A stretch of 64,000 nt of DNA, taken from Pseudooceanicola nitratireducens (GTDB lineage Bacteria > Pseudomonadota > Alphaproteobacteria > Rhodobacterales > Rhodobacteraceae). Both the position numbers and the translations under genes were made by a program. Positions 36,148 to 43,891 of this stretch are shown here, piece after piece. Under the pieces are notes generated by a model. That model was given only the letters and a program-made list of their open reading frames with translations. It searched no databases and was not told the origin of the DNA. The number at the start of each line of letters is the position of its first letter. Within the stretch, counting starts at the first letter, position 1. Location of the stretch: positions 256,191 to 320,190 of the forward strand of contig NZ_FNZG01000002.1 in assembly GCF_900109195.1 (NCBI RefSeq), written 5' to 3'.

Positions 36148-37436
36148 TGCGGACCGAATTCACCCCCGACCAGCTGAAAGACCCTGGCACCGCCCGAGCG
36201 AATGAAATCCTGCGCGCCTGTGTGCATTGCGGGTTCTGTACCGCGACCTGCCCCACCTACCAGGTGCTGGGCGACGAATTGGACAGCCCGCGCGGCCGGA
36301 TCTACCTGATCAAGGACATGCTGGAAAACAACCGCGTGCCGGACGAAAAGACCGTCAAGCACGTGGATCGCTGCCTGTCCTGCCTGGCCTGCATGACGAC
36401 CTGCCCCTCGGGCGTTCATTACATGCACCTGGTCGACCATGCCCGCGCCTATATCGACAAGAATTACAAACGTCGCTGGGACGATCGGGCGCTGCGCTGG
36501 ATCCTGGCCCGGATCATTCCGTATCCGACGCGGTTCCGGCTGGCGCTGTTTGCCGCCGGCCTGGCGCGGCCTTTCTCGCGGATCCTGCCGGACAAGCGGC
36601 TGCGCGCGATGGTGGCTATGGCCCCGCGCCGCCTGCCGACACCGTCGCTGAACGACAGCCCGCAGACGCATTTGGCGCAGGGACCCCGGATCAAGCGCGT
36701 CGCGCTGATGACCGGCTGCGCCCAGAAGGCGCTGAACACCGACATCAACGACGCCACCATCCGCTTGCTGACCCGCGCGGGGGTCGAGGTGGTGATCCCC
36801 AAGGGCGAAGGCTGCTGCGGATCGCTGACCCATCACATGGGCAAGGAAGACCTGGCCCACGGGTCCGCCGCGCGCAACATCCGCGCCTGGGCGGCCGAGA
36901 TGGACGGCGCAGGCCTGGACGCCATCGTCATCAACACCAGCGGCTGCGGCACGACGGTGAAGGATTACGGCCATATGTTCCGCAACGATCCGCTGGCGAC
37001 GGATGCGGCGCGGGTGTCCGCCATCGCCAAGGACATCACCGAGGTGCTGGGCGATCTGGATCTGCCGGCCCAGGCCCCCGAGGCGCTGCGCATCGGCTAT
37101 CATTCCGCCTGTTCACTGCAGCATGGCCAGAGGATCAAGGACCTGCCCAAGGATCTGCTGACCCGCGCGGGGTTTCAGGTCGCGACTCCCGCCGATCCGC
37201 ATCTGTGCTGCGGGTCCGCCGGGACCTACAACCTGATGCAGCCCGAGATCTCGGGCCAGCTGAAGGCGCGCAAGATCCGCACGCTTGAGGCCGTTCAACC
37301 CGACATCATCGCCGCCGGGAACATCGGCTGCATGATGCAGATCGGGTCGGGCATCGGCGTGCCGGTCGTGCACACGGTCGAGCTGATGGACTGGGCCACG
37401 GGCGGGCCGAAACCTGCCGCATTGAAACCCCATTAG
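36147..37436 (+). CDS. glcF: Glycolate oxidase iron-sulfur subunit GlcF
   Basis: Iron-sulfur subunit of 429 residues that passes electrons from GlcDE to the quinone pool. Two [4Fe-4S] motifs are present, CVHCGFCTATCP and CLSCLACMTTCP, followed by two CCG-type domains with GEGCCGSL and LCCGSAGTYN. Its start overlaps the stop of the small membrane protein by one base. It is the last clear glc gene of this operon; malate synthase and glcG are in a separate unit 3 kb away. Confidence 0.95.
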   Translation: MRTEFTPDQLKDPGTARANEILRACVHCGFCTATCPTYQVLGDELDSPRGRIYLIKDMLENNRVPDEKTVKHVDRCLSCLACMTTCPSGVHYMHLVDHARAYIDKNYKRRWDDRALRWILARIIPYPTRFRLALFAAGLARPFSRILPDKRLRAMVAMAPRRLPTPSLNDSPQTHLAQGPRIKRVALMTGCAQKALNTDINDATIRLLTRAGVEVVIPKGEGCCGSLTHHMGKEDLAHGSAARNIRAWAAEMDGAGLDAIVINTSGCGTTVKDYGHMFRNDPLATDAARVSAIAKDITEVLGDLDLPAQAPEALRIGYHSACSLQHGQRIKDLPKDLLTRAGFQVATPADPHLCCGSAGTYNLMQPEISGQLKARKIRTLEAVQPDIIAAGNIGCMMQIGSGIGVPVVHTVELMDWATGGPKPAALKPH

Positions 37437-37507
37437 GCCGCCCCCCGCGCCGCATTTCCGCCCCATGAACCGGCTAGAAATCCGTTACAGGATCTCCAGT
37501 TTCGTTC

Positions 37508-38356
37508 ATGGGCAGTGGCATGTTGCAAAGATTGATTCCCGGGCTCGCCTTGGCCCTGACCCTCATCCTCTCGCTTGTGCGGGTCGGCCATGCCGAAGCC
37601 GGCGGGCTGCGCCTTCTTAGCACCGGCGATGACAGCCGTGGATGGGAAGCGGTCGGTCGTCTCGAACTGGACGGGCGGGGCTTTTGCACCGGCGCGCTGA
37701 TTGCCGAGGATCTGGTCCTGACCGCCGCGCATTGCCTGTACGACAAGGCCAGCGGCACACGGTTTGCCCCCGATCAGATCGAATTCCTGGCGGGCTGGCG
37801 CAATGGCCGCGCGCAGGCCTATCGGCAGGTGCGGCGTGCGGTGATCCCGCGCAGCTATTCCTTCGACAGCGCCACCTCGCCCGAGAGGGTGAAGGACGAT
37901 ATTGCCCTGCTTCAGCTGTATCAGCCGATCCGCACCGGGGCCGTCACGCCCTTTGCCCTGTCGCAGCACCCCCGCGGAGGCGATGCGATCGCGGTTGTCT
38001 CATACGCCCATGACCGGGCCGAGGCCCCGTCGCTGCAGGACACCTGCAATGTCATCACCCGCCAGCAGGGCGTGCTGATCATGTCCTGCGAGGTGGATTT
38101 CGGATCCTCGGGCGCGCCGGTCTTCAGCCTTGAAGGCGGGGTGCCGAGGATCGTGTCTGTTGTCTCGGCCATGGCCGAGGTGCAGGGCAACGAGGTCTCG
38201 CTTGGCACCGACCTGGGCCAGATCGCCAGCCTGATGGATGAAATCCGCCAGGGCGGCGCGCCGCTGCCGCAGGCGAACCGGATCACCCTGGGCGCCGCCA
38301 CCGGGCTTGCCGGTCAGCGCAACATCGGGGCCAAGTTCATCCGCCCCGGCGGCTGA
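37508..38356 (+). CDS. Secreted trypsin-like serine protease
   Basis: Exported S1-family protease of 282 residues. A signal peptide ends near residue 29-31 (GHAEA). The triad is His75 in LTAAHC, Asp131 in KDDIALLQL and Ser201 in DFGSSGAPV. Four cysteines (60, 76, 180, 194) could form two disulfides. The substrate is unknown; short one-domain forms of this kind are common in Rhodobacterales. The start could be the ATG at 37520, and neither start has a strong ribosome site. Confidence 0.88.
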   Translation: MGSGMLQRLIPGLALALTLILSLVRVGHAEAGGLRLLSTGDDSRGWEAVGRLELDGRGFCTGALIAEDLVLTAAHCLYDKASGTRFAPDQIEFLAGWRNGRAQAYRQVRRAVIPRSYSFDSATSPERVKDDIALLQLYQPIRTGAVTPFALSQHPRGGDAIAVVSYAHDRAEAPSLQDTCNVITRQQGVLIMSCEVDFGSSGAPVFSLEGGVPRIVSVVSAMAEVQGNEVSLGTDLGQIASLMDEIRQGGAPLPQANRITLGAATGLAGQRNIGAKFIRPGG

Positions 38357-38540
38357 CGCAGCCAAAAGGGCGCGCGACCGGGCCAGGCGCGCAGCCCTTG
38401 CAAAGAGGCCCCCAGGCGGGGGTCTGCCATCAGACATCATCAGGATCTTGAAACGCGGATCGGGGGCGCCCAGATCTGTGTCACCGGGGTGCCAAGACGG
38501 GCCCCGGCGATCCTGCCTGTCCCCTGAAGGGAAGGCGCAA

Positions 38541-38571
38541 CCCTGTTATCGCTCAAAGAGGATGACCCATG
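38541..38571 (+). promoter_or_regulatory. Candidate ROSE-type RNA thermometer of hsp20
   Basis: TCGCT at 38549-38553 fits the U-Y-G-C-U motif of ROSE elements. It can pair with the ribosome site AGGA (38559-38562): ATC, bulged G, CTC, loop AAA, then GAGGAT, plus three more pairs reaching almost to the ATG at 38569. In ROSE elements this weak helix hides the ribosome site until heat melts it. The rest of the 200-base leader contains further GC-rich hairpins. Confidence 0.55.
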
Positions 38572-39054
38572 CGTAACTTTGATCTTGCACCGCTTTACCG
38601 TTCCACCGTCGGCTTCGACCAGCTGGCCAACTTGATGGACCGTGTTCTAAGCAACGAGGTCGCACAGCCGACCTATCCGCCCTACAACATCGAAAAACTG
38701 GATCAGGATGCCTATCGCATCACGATCGCCGTCGCCGGGTTCACCGATGCCGACCTGGCGATCGAGGTGAAGGAACACGCCCTGATCGTGTCGGCCAAGA
38801 AGGCCGATGAAGACAAGCGCAGCTATCTGCACCGGGGCATTGCCACCCGCGCCTTTGAACGCCGCTTCCATCTGGCGGACCACGTGAAGGTGACCGGCGC
38901 GACCCATGCGGACGGGCTGCTGCACATCGACCTGGTGCGCGAAGTGCCCGAGGCGCTGAAGCCCCGCCGGATCGAGATCACCAAGACCGATGGCCGCACG
39001 GTCAATGCCAAGGCGCTTGAGGCCAAGCAGACCGAGGCACAGGAAACCGTCTGA
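38569..39054 (+). CDS. Hsp20 family small heat shock protein
   Basis: Small heat shock protein of 161 residues, IbpA type. The start MRNFDLAPLYRSTVGFDQL and the alpha-crystallin domain (about 38-130, with YRITIAVAGF, RGIATRAFERRF and GLLHIDLVRE) are typical of proteobacterial IbpA. It holds unfolding proteins for refolding by DnaK. A C-terminal I-x-I motif is weak (RRIEI). A ROSE-like leader hairpin precedes it, and CTTGAA at 38447 may be part of a heat-shock sigma promoter. A terminator follows. Confidence 0.93.
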   Translation: MRNFDLAPLYRSTVGFDQLANLMDRVLSNEVAQPTYPPYNIEKLDQDAYRITIAVAGFTDADLAIEVKEHALIVSAKKADEDKRSYLHRGIATRAFERRFHLADHVKVTGATHADGLLHIDLVREVPEALKPRRIEITKTDGRTVNAKALEAKQTEAQETV

Positions 39055-39142
39055 TCGGCCGCAGAGACTGATCCGCACCGATCAAGGACGGGGTGAGCCA
39101 GATCCCAAGACCCTCGATTTCACACAGTCACTGGATCACCGG

Positions 39143-39172
39143 AAAGGGCGCGGCGCAGGTCGCGCCCTTTTT
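39143..39172 (+). terminator. Rho-independent terminator after hsp20
   Basis: AAAGGGCGCG and CGCGCCCTTT form a perfect ten-base stem with an eight-base loop, followed by TT. It begins 89 bases after the hsp20 stop. Confidence 0.8.
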
Positions 39173-39244
39173 CCGTCCGCTGGCGGGTCTGGCAGGGCAA
39201 TCCCGCGCAGGCACGGTCGCGGGCGAATTCGCCTTATTCAGTCT

Positions 39245-39646
39245 CTAATCCTGTCTCTGACGCGAGGCCACGTGGCTGGAGGTCAGGTCCAGCAGAAGCA
39301 GCCCGGCATCGGTTTTCACCTCGGTTCGGACGGTCTGGATCGTGCGGCCGCGACGCACGAAGGACGACCGCGCCATCAGCGTCCCCGAGGTGACGTTCTG
39401 CAGAAGCTGCGCGGTCATGTTGATCGACAGGGGAAAGCCGCTCATCCCGCCGTGGGGTTCCACCCCCTGAAGCGCCAGGCGGGTGGCACAGACATCCGCG
39501 AACCATATCAGTGCCCCGGCATGCACCGTTCCGAATGGGTTCAGGATGCCCTCTTGTACCGGCATCATGCCGCGGGTCTCTCCGGGGCCAACGGTTTCGG
39601 TATGAAACCGGATATGGCCGCCGTACTGGCGTGCTTCGATGTTCAT
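39245..39646 (-). CDS. PaaI-type hotdog thioesterase
   Basis: Hotdog-fold protein of 133 residues. The motif NPFGTVHAGALIWFADVCAT gives the substrate-side residues, and FPLSINMTAQLL with SFVRRGRTIQTVRTEV complete the fold. It probably hydrolyses an acyl- or aryl-CoA; the substrate is unknown. The start ATG is preceded by GGAGGGACAG. It follows a VOC-domain gene on the same strand after 48 bases. A second PaaI-like gene is at 58370. Confidence 0.87.
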   Translation of the reverse strand: MNIEARQYGGHIRFHTETVGPGETRGMMPVQEGILNPFGTVHAGALIWFADVCATRLALQGVEPHGGMSGFPLSINMTAQLLQNVTSGTLMARSSFVRRGRTIQTVRTEVKTDAGLLLLDLTSSHVASRQRQD

Positions 39647-39694
39647 CTGTCCCTCCGTCCCTGGGGGAAGGATGACCAGAGGGGGGCGACCTGT

Positions 39695-40309
39695 CTACCG
39701 CAGGGTCACGCTGCACCCGCGAACCGTTAACTGCGCTTTAATCCCGACAGGGCCGGTGTGATAGCTGATCCGGGGGTCGGGCAGCAGCGGTTCCAGCCAG
39801 TGGGCCAGGGTCTTTGCCTGCGGGTGATGCAGTTCCAGCGCGGTCAGGGCGGCATCCGCGCCCTCCATGCGGGTCGGTGGCAGCGGGGCGGTCTGCCAGT
39901 CGATCAGGCTGGGCGCCACGCCGTCCAGAGGCAGGCTGCCATCCTCGGGCACCGTCAGAAGCCAGCGCAGGTCACCGCGCGTGACGGGAATGGCGGGGCC
40001 GTGGGTGTCAGGGAACAGCGGATGGGTCGCCGCCATATCCGTGCAGCGGACCACCCAATGCGACAGACGCGGGTGCTGGACCGGTTGGTCCAGGTTGAAC
40101 CAGCGCGGCCGCTGCGGGGGCGGGGCCTCGGGGTTCACGGCAATGACTTCCAGGAATTCATCCGCGCCCATCCGGACCAGGTGGTTGTGCGTGCCCATCA
40201 GGGGATGTTCGCCGCCCTTGGGCATGTCGATGCCGGTCTGGTCGCGCACATGGGCGGTGCCTTCGGCAAGCGAGGGCGCGGCGATGACGATATGGTCAAG
40301 GGCAAGCAT
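39695..40309 (-). CDS. VOC/glyoxalase-like domain protein
   Basis: Protein of 204 residues opening LDHIVIAAPSLAEGTAHV, the start of a glyoxalase-like (VOC) domain, with HNHLVRMGADEFLEVIAVNP next; His and Glu in that stretch could bind metal. LSHWVVRCTD starts a second half. The catalysed reaction is unknown. The start at 40309 puts the conserved domain at the N-terminus; an open extension to 40402 is not supported. Confidence 0.85.
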   Translation of the reverse strand: MLALDHIVIAAPSLAEGTAHVRDQTGIDMPKGGEHPLMGTHNHLVRMGADEFLEVIAVNPEAPPPQRPRWFNLDQPVQHPRLSHWVVRCTDMAATHPLFPDTHGPAIPVTRGDLRWLLTVPEDGSLPLDGVAPSLIDWQTAPLPPTRMEGADAALTALELHHPQAKTLAHWLEPLLPDPRISYHTGPVGIKAQLTVRGCSVTLR

Positions 40310-40449
40310 GTTCGGGTCCGGTGTACTGAAGCGCTGTGGCGACACTAGTGCAGCCGCGGTGCCCCGGTCAAAGGGGCAGGGGCCGAACGGAAAACCGGCC
40401 ACCCTAGGGGGCGGCCGGTGTCTGGGGATTTTCGTCGATCAGGGGGCGG

Positions 40450-40872
40450 TCAGACCGTGGCCAGCACCGCGTCCAGCCCGGCCTGAGCGACCTCCATGTC
40501 CTGCGCAGGCGTGCCCGAGCTTACGCCGATCCCGCCGACGCACTGGCCGTTCACCATGACGGGCAGCCCGCCGCCGACGACCATCAGCCGCCCGCCGATG
40601 GCCGAGGCGATGCCATAGGCCGGTTTCCCGGGCTGGCTGGCGTCACCATATTCATGCGTCGCCTTCTTGGCCCCGCTGGCGGTGAAGCTTTTGTCGATGG
40701 CGATGGTCGAGGAGGTCACCTTGCCGCCGTCCATCCGTTCGAACGCCACCAGGTTGCCGGCGTCGTCGGTGATGGCGATGCACATGGGCACGCCGATCTC
40801 ATCCGCCTTGGCGCGCGCGGCCCTTAGCATCACGTGGGCGTCGTTCAGATCCAGTCGGGTGACGGTGATCAT
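40450..40872 (-). CDS. glcG: GlcG/HbpS family heme-binding-like protein
   Basis: Protein of 140 residues of the DUF336 (GlcG/HbpS) family. It has CIAITDDAGNLVAFERMDG, SAIGGRLMVVGGGLPVM and GGIGVSSGTPAQDMEVAQAG, which are diagnostic. Its function is not settled; some relatives bind heme or cobalamin. Its ATG overlaps the stop of the malate synthase gene by four bases, an arrangement like glcG-glcB in the Escherichia coli glc operon. Confidence 0.9.
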   Translation of the reverse strand: MITVTRLDLNDAHVMLRAARAKADEIGVPMCIAITDDAGNLVAFERMDGGKVTSSTIAIDKSFTASGAKKATHEYGDASQPGKPAYGIASAIGGRLMVVGGGLPVMVNGQCVGGIGVSSGTPAQDMEVAQAGLDAVLATV

Positions 40873-43022
40873 GCTTGCAGTTCCTTTGCCTTGCGCCGCC
40901 ATGCATGCAGCAGCGGTTCCGTATAGCCCGAGGGTTGGGTCACCCCCTGGAAGATCAGGTCGCGGGCGGCCTGGAAGGCCGGGCCCTCCGGGTTCTCGAC
41001 CAGCGAGGTATAGGCCGGATCGCCCGCGTTCTGGGCATCGACCTTGGCGGCCATTCGCATCAGGGCGTCGTTGACCTCGGTTTCCGTGATCAGCCCGTGC
41101 AGCAGCCAGTTCGCCAGGTATTGCGACGAAATCCGCAGGGTGGCGCGGTCTTCCATCAGGCCGACATCGTTGATGTCCGGCACCTTGGAGCAGCCGACGC
41201 CCTGGTCGACCCAACGGACCACATAGCCCAGGATCCCCTGGCAGTTGTTGTCCAGATCGCGGCGCACTTCGTCCTCGGTCAGGTTGCGGCCCGAGAGCAC
41301 CGGCTGGGTCAGCAGATCAGCGAGATCCGCGCGGTCGCGCGAGGCGAGCGCGTCCTGACGCTCGGCCACGCTGATCTGGTGGTAATGCGTCGCATGCAGG
41401 GTCGCCGCCGTGGGCGAGGGCACCCAGGCCGTGTTTGCGCCCGCATTGGGGTGGTTGGTCTTGGCCTGCAGCATCTCGGCCATCATGTCGGGCTTGGCCC
41501 ACATGCCCTTGCCGATCTGGCCACGCCCGCGCAGGCCAAGCGCCAGGCCCGCGTCGACATTGCCGTCCTCATAGGCCTTCAGCCAGACGGACCCGGCCAT
41601 GTCGCCCTTGGGAATGAAGGGACCCAGCTGCATCGAGGTGTGGATCTCGTCGCCCGTGCGATCCAGGAAGCCGGTGTTGATGAACACCAGACGGTCCTTC
41701 ACCGCCCGCATGCATTCGCGCAGATTGGCCGACGTGCGGCGTTCTTCGTCCATCACGCCCAGCTTCACGGTGTTCATCGGCAGGCCAAGGATGCCTTCGA
41801 CGGCCGTGAAGATCGTGTTGGCAAAACCGACCTCTTCGGGGCCGTGCATCTTGGGCTTCACCACATAGACCGACCCGGCGCGGGAATTGCGCGCGCCCTC
41901 GGTCTTCTTCAGATCGTGCATTGCGGCGGCCACGGTGATCAGCGCGTCCAGCATGCCTTCGGGGGTTTCCTCGCCTTCGAACAGGACCGCATCGGTGGTC
42001 ATCAGGTGGCCGACGTTGCGCACCAGCAGAAGGGCGCGGCCGGGCAGGGTCAACGTGCCGCCGTCGGGTGCGGTCAGCACCTTGTCGGGGTTCAGGGCGC
42101 GGGTCATCTGCTTGCCGCCCTTTTCGAAGGTTTCCTGCAGCTTGCCGGTCATCAGGCCGAACCAGTTGCCATAGACCTCGGCCTTGTCGGCGGCATCCAC
42201 GGCGGCGACGCTGTCTTCGCAGTCCTGAATGGCGGTCAGGGCGGATTCCAGCACCACGTCGCGCAGGCCCGAAGCCGAGGTCGCGCCAACGGGGTGCGCG
42301 GGGTCGATCAGCAGTTCGATGTGCAAGCCATTGTGGCGCAGCATGTAGGATGCGGTATCGCCGTCCTCGGAATATCCGACAAAGGCGGCGGGATCGGCGA
42401 AGGCATGGGTCGCGTCGCCGACGCGGGCGACCAGCGCAGCGCCGTCGCGGGTATAGGCGGTGACGTCCTTGTGCGAGGCACCGTCCAGCGGCACGGCCTG
42501 GTCAAGGAAATCGGCGGCCCAGGCCACGGCCTGTGCACCACGCTTGGGGTCATAGCCCTTGCCCTCGGGTGCGCCGGGCAGGGCGTCGGTGCCATAAAGC
42601 GCATCATAGAGGCTGCCCCAACGGGCGTTGGCGGCGTTCAGCGCAAAGCGCGCGTTCATCACCGGAACAACCAGCTGCGGGCCTGCGATGCTGGCGATCT
42701 CGGGGTCGACATTCCCGGTGCCGATCTGGAAATCCGCGCCCTCGGGGACGAGGTATCCGATTTCTTCAAGGAAGGCGCGGTATTCGGCCCCGTCCACCGG
42801 CTGACCCTTGCGGGCCTTGTGCCAGTCGTCGATCTGCGCCTGAAGCGTTTCACGCACCTCAAGCAGGCGAAGGTTTTCCGGCACCAGATCGGCCAGCAAG
42901 CTGGCATAGCCCGCCCAAAGGTGATCGGGGGTGATGTCGAGATCGGGCAGGATCTGGCCTTCGACCAGATCGGCGATGCTTTGCGCGACCTGAAGGCCGG
43001 CGCGGTCAACATAATTGGTCAT
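40869..43022 (-). CDS. glcB: Malate synthase G
   Basis: Enzyme of 717 residues that makes malate from glyoxylate and acetyl-CoA. Isoform G is shown by length and by blocks such as GSVYVVKPKMHGPEEVGF, the DEERRTSANL acid motif, and RGRGQIGKGMWAKPDMM. The glyoxylate comes from the GlcDEF operon 3.4 kb away. The start at 43022 has a strong GAAGAGGAG site eight bases upstream. A TATATC -10 candidate lies at 43047-43052 and an IclR-like palindrome at 43091-43107. Confidence 0.96.
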   Translation of the reverse strand: MTNYVDRAGLQVAQSIADLVEGQILPDLDITPDHLWAGYASLLADLVPENLRLLEVRETLQAQIDDWHKARKGQPVDGAEYRAFLEEIGYLVPEGADFQIGTGNVDPEIASIAGPQLVVPVMNARFALNAANARWGSLYDALYGTDALPGAPEGKGYDPKRGAQAVAWAADFLDQAVPLDGASHKDVTAYTRDGAALVARVGDATHAFADPAAFVGYSEDGDTASYMLRHNGLHIELLIDPAHPVGATSASGLRDVVLESALTAIQDCEDSVAAVDAADKAEVYGNWFGLMTGKLQETFEKGGKQMTRALNPDKVLTAPDGGTLTLPGRALLLVRNVGHLMTTDAVLFEGEETPEGMLDALITVAAAMHDLKKTEGARNSRAGSVYVVKPKMHGPEEVGFANTIFTAVEGILGLPMNTVKLGVMDEERRTSANLRECMRAVKDRLVFINTGFLDRTGDEIHTSMQLGPFIPKGDMAGSVWLKAYEDGNVDAGLALGLRGRGQIGKGMWAKPDMMAEMLQAKTNHPNAGANTAWVPSPTAATLHATHYHQISVAERQDALASRDRADLADLLTQPVLSGRNLTEDEVRRDLDNNCQGILGYVVRWVDQGVGCSKVPDINDVGLMEDRATLRISSQYLANWLLHGLITETEVNDALMRMAAKVDAQNAGDPAYTSLVENPEGPAFQAARDLIFQGVTQPSGYTEPLLHAWRRKAKELQA

Positions 43023-43090
43023 GTGCGACTCCTCTTCGTTGCGGAAGATATAGCGCAGGGCCCGGGGCGGGGCGCGGATCTTTCGGGACT

Positions 43091-43107
43091 TTTCCACATC
43101 GTGGAAA
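43091..43107. promoter_or_regulatory. Palindromic operator between glcB and iclR
   Basis: TTTCCAC, ATC, GTGGAAA is a perfect palindrome with seven-base arms. Its TTCCA/TGGAA halves are like those of IclR-family sites. It lies 18 bases before the regulator ATG (43125) and about 59 bases upstream of the predicted glcB start of transcription, which suits repression of the regulator and activation of glcB. Confidence 0.65.
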
Positions 43108-43124
43108 GTGTTATTCTGCCGGGC

Positions 43125-43880
43125 ATGAGCAATGCCGTGCAATCCGTCGACCGGGCCCTGCGCCTGCTGGAACTTGTCGCCGCCGATCCCGACGGGCGGC
43201 GGCTGTCGGATCTGGCGCGGGCGGCGGGGCTGGCGGTGTCGACGACGCACCGGCTTCTGACCTCGCTGGAACAGCGCGGTTTCGTGCAGGTCGAGGGCGA
43301 GACAGGCCTGTGGCACGTGGGCCAGACGGCGCATCGGGTCGGCGCGGCCTGGGGGCGGGCGCGCACCATGCTGGCACCGGCGATGCCCCATCTGCGGCGG
43401 CTGCGCGATGCAACGCGGGAAACCGCGAACCTCGGGCTGATCGAGGACGGGTGGGTCGTGACGCTGGCGCAAGCGGAAAGCCGGGAAATCATGCGCGCGA
43501 TCTCACCGCCCGGGGGGCGCGCGCCGACCTTCTGTTCCGGCATGGGCAAGGCCATCGTGGCCACCTGGCCCGATGCCCAGATCGACCAGCTGATCGACCG
43601 CCACGGGTTAGGTGCGGCGACCCGCAACAGCCTGACCCGGCGCGAGGATGTGCATGCGGAAATGGCGAAGATCCGGGACCAGGGGTTCGCCATGGATGAT
43701 GAAGAATTCGTGCCGGGCCTGCGCTGTGTCGCGGCGGTGATCGAAGGGCCGGGGGGCGATGCGGTTGCGGCCGTGTCGGTGTCCGGTCTGTCGCTGCGGA
43801 TGACGCCAGACAAGGTCGCGCGCTGCGCCGAGCTGGTGCAGCGGGTGGCGGTGGATCTGTCAGGCCGCGTGGCGGTCTGA
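43125..43880 (+). CDS. IclR family transcriptional regulator
   Basis: Regulator of 251 residues with an N-terminal winged helix (about 3-65, with LSDLARAAGLAVSTTHRLLTSLEQRGF) and a C-terminal IclR effector domain (GRAPTFCSGMGKAIVA, DDEEFVPGLRCVAA). It is divergent from glcB, so glyoxylate or a related acid is the likely effector, an inference from position. The ATG at 43125 has almost no ribosome site and a -10-like TATTCT about seven bases ahead, so the mRNA could be leaderless. Confidence 0.92.
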   Translation: MSNAVQSVDRALRLLELVAADPDGRRLSDLARAAGLAVSTTHRLLTSLEQRGFVQVEGETGLWHVGQTAHRVGAAWGRARTMLAPAMPHLRRLRDATRETANLGLIEDGWVVTLAQAESREIMRAISPPGGRAPTFCSGMGKAIVATWPDAQIDQLIDRHGLGAATRNSLTRREDVHAEMAKIRDQGFAMDDEEFVPGLRCVAAVIEGPGGDAVAAVSVSGLSLRMTPDKVARCAELVQRVAVDLSGRVAV

Positions 43881-43891
43881 GGGGCGGCCCG

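Noticed and set aside
40875-43124. In-frame upstream extension of the IclR gene across glcB
   Set aside because: The recognisable regulator begins at 43125, and the extension is antisense to malate synthase.
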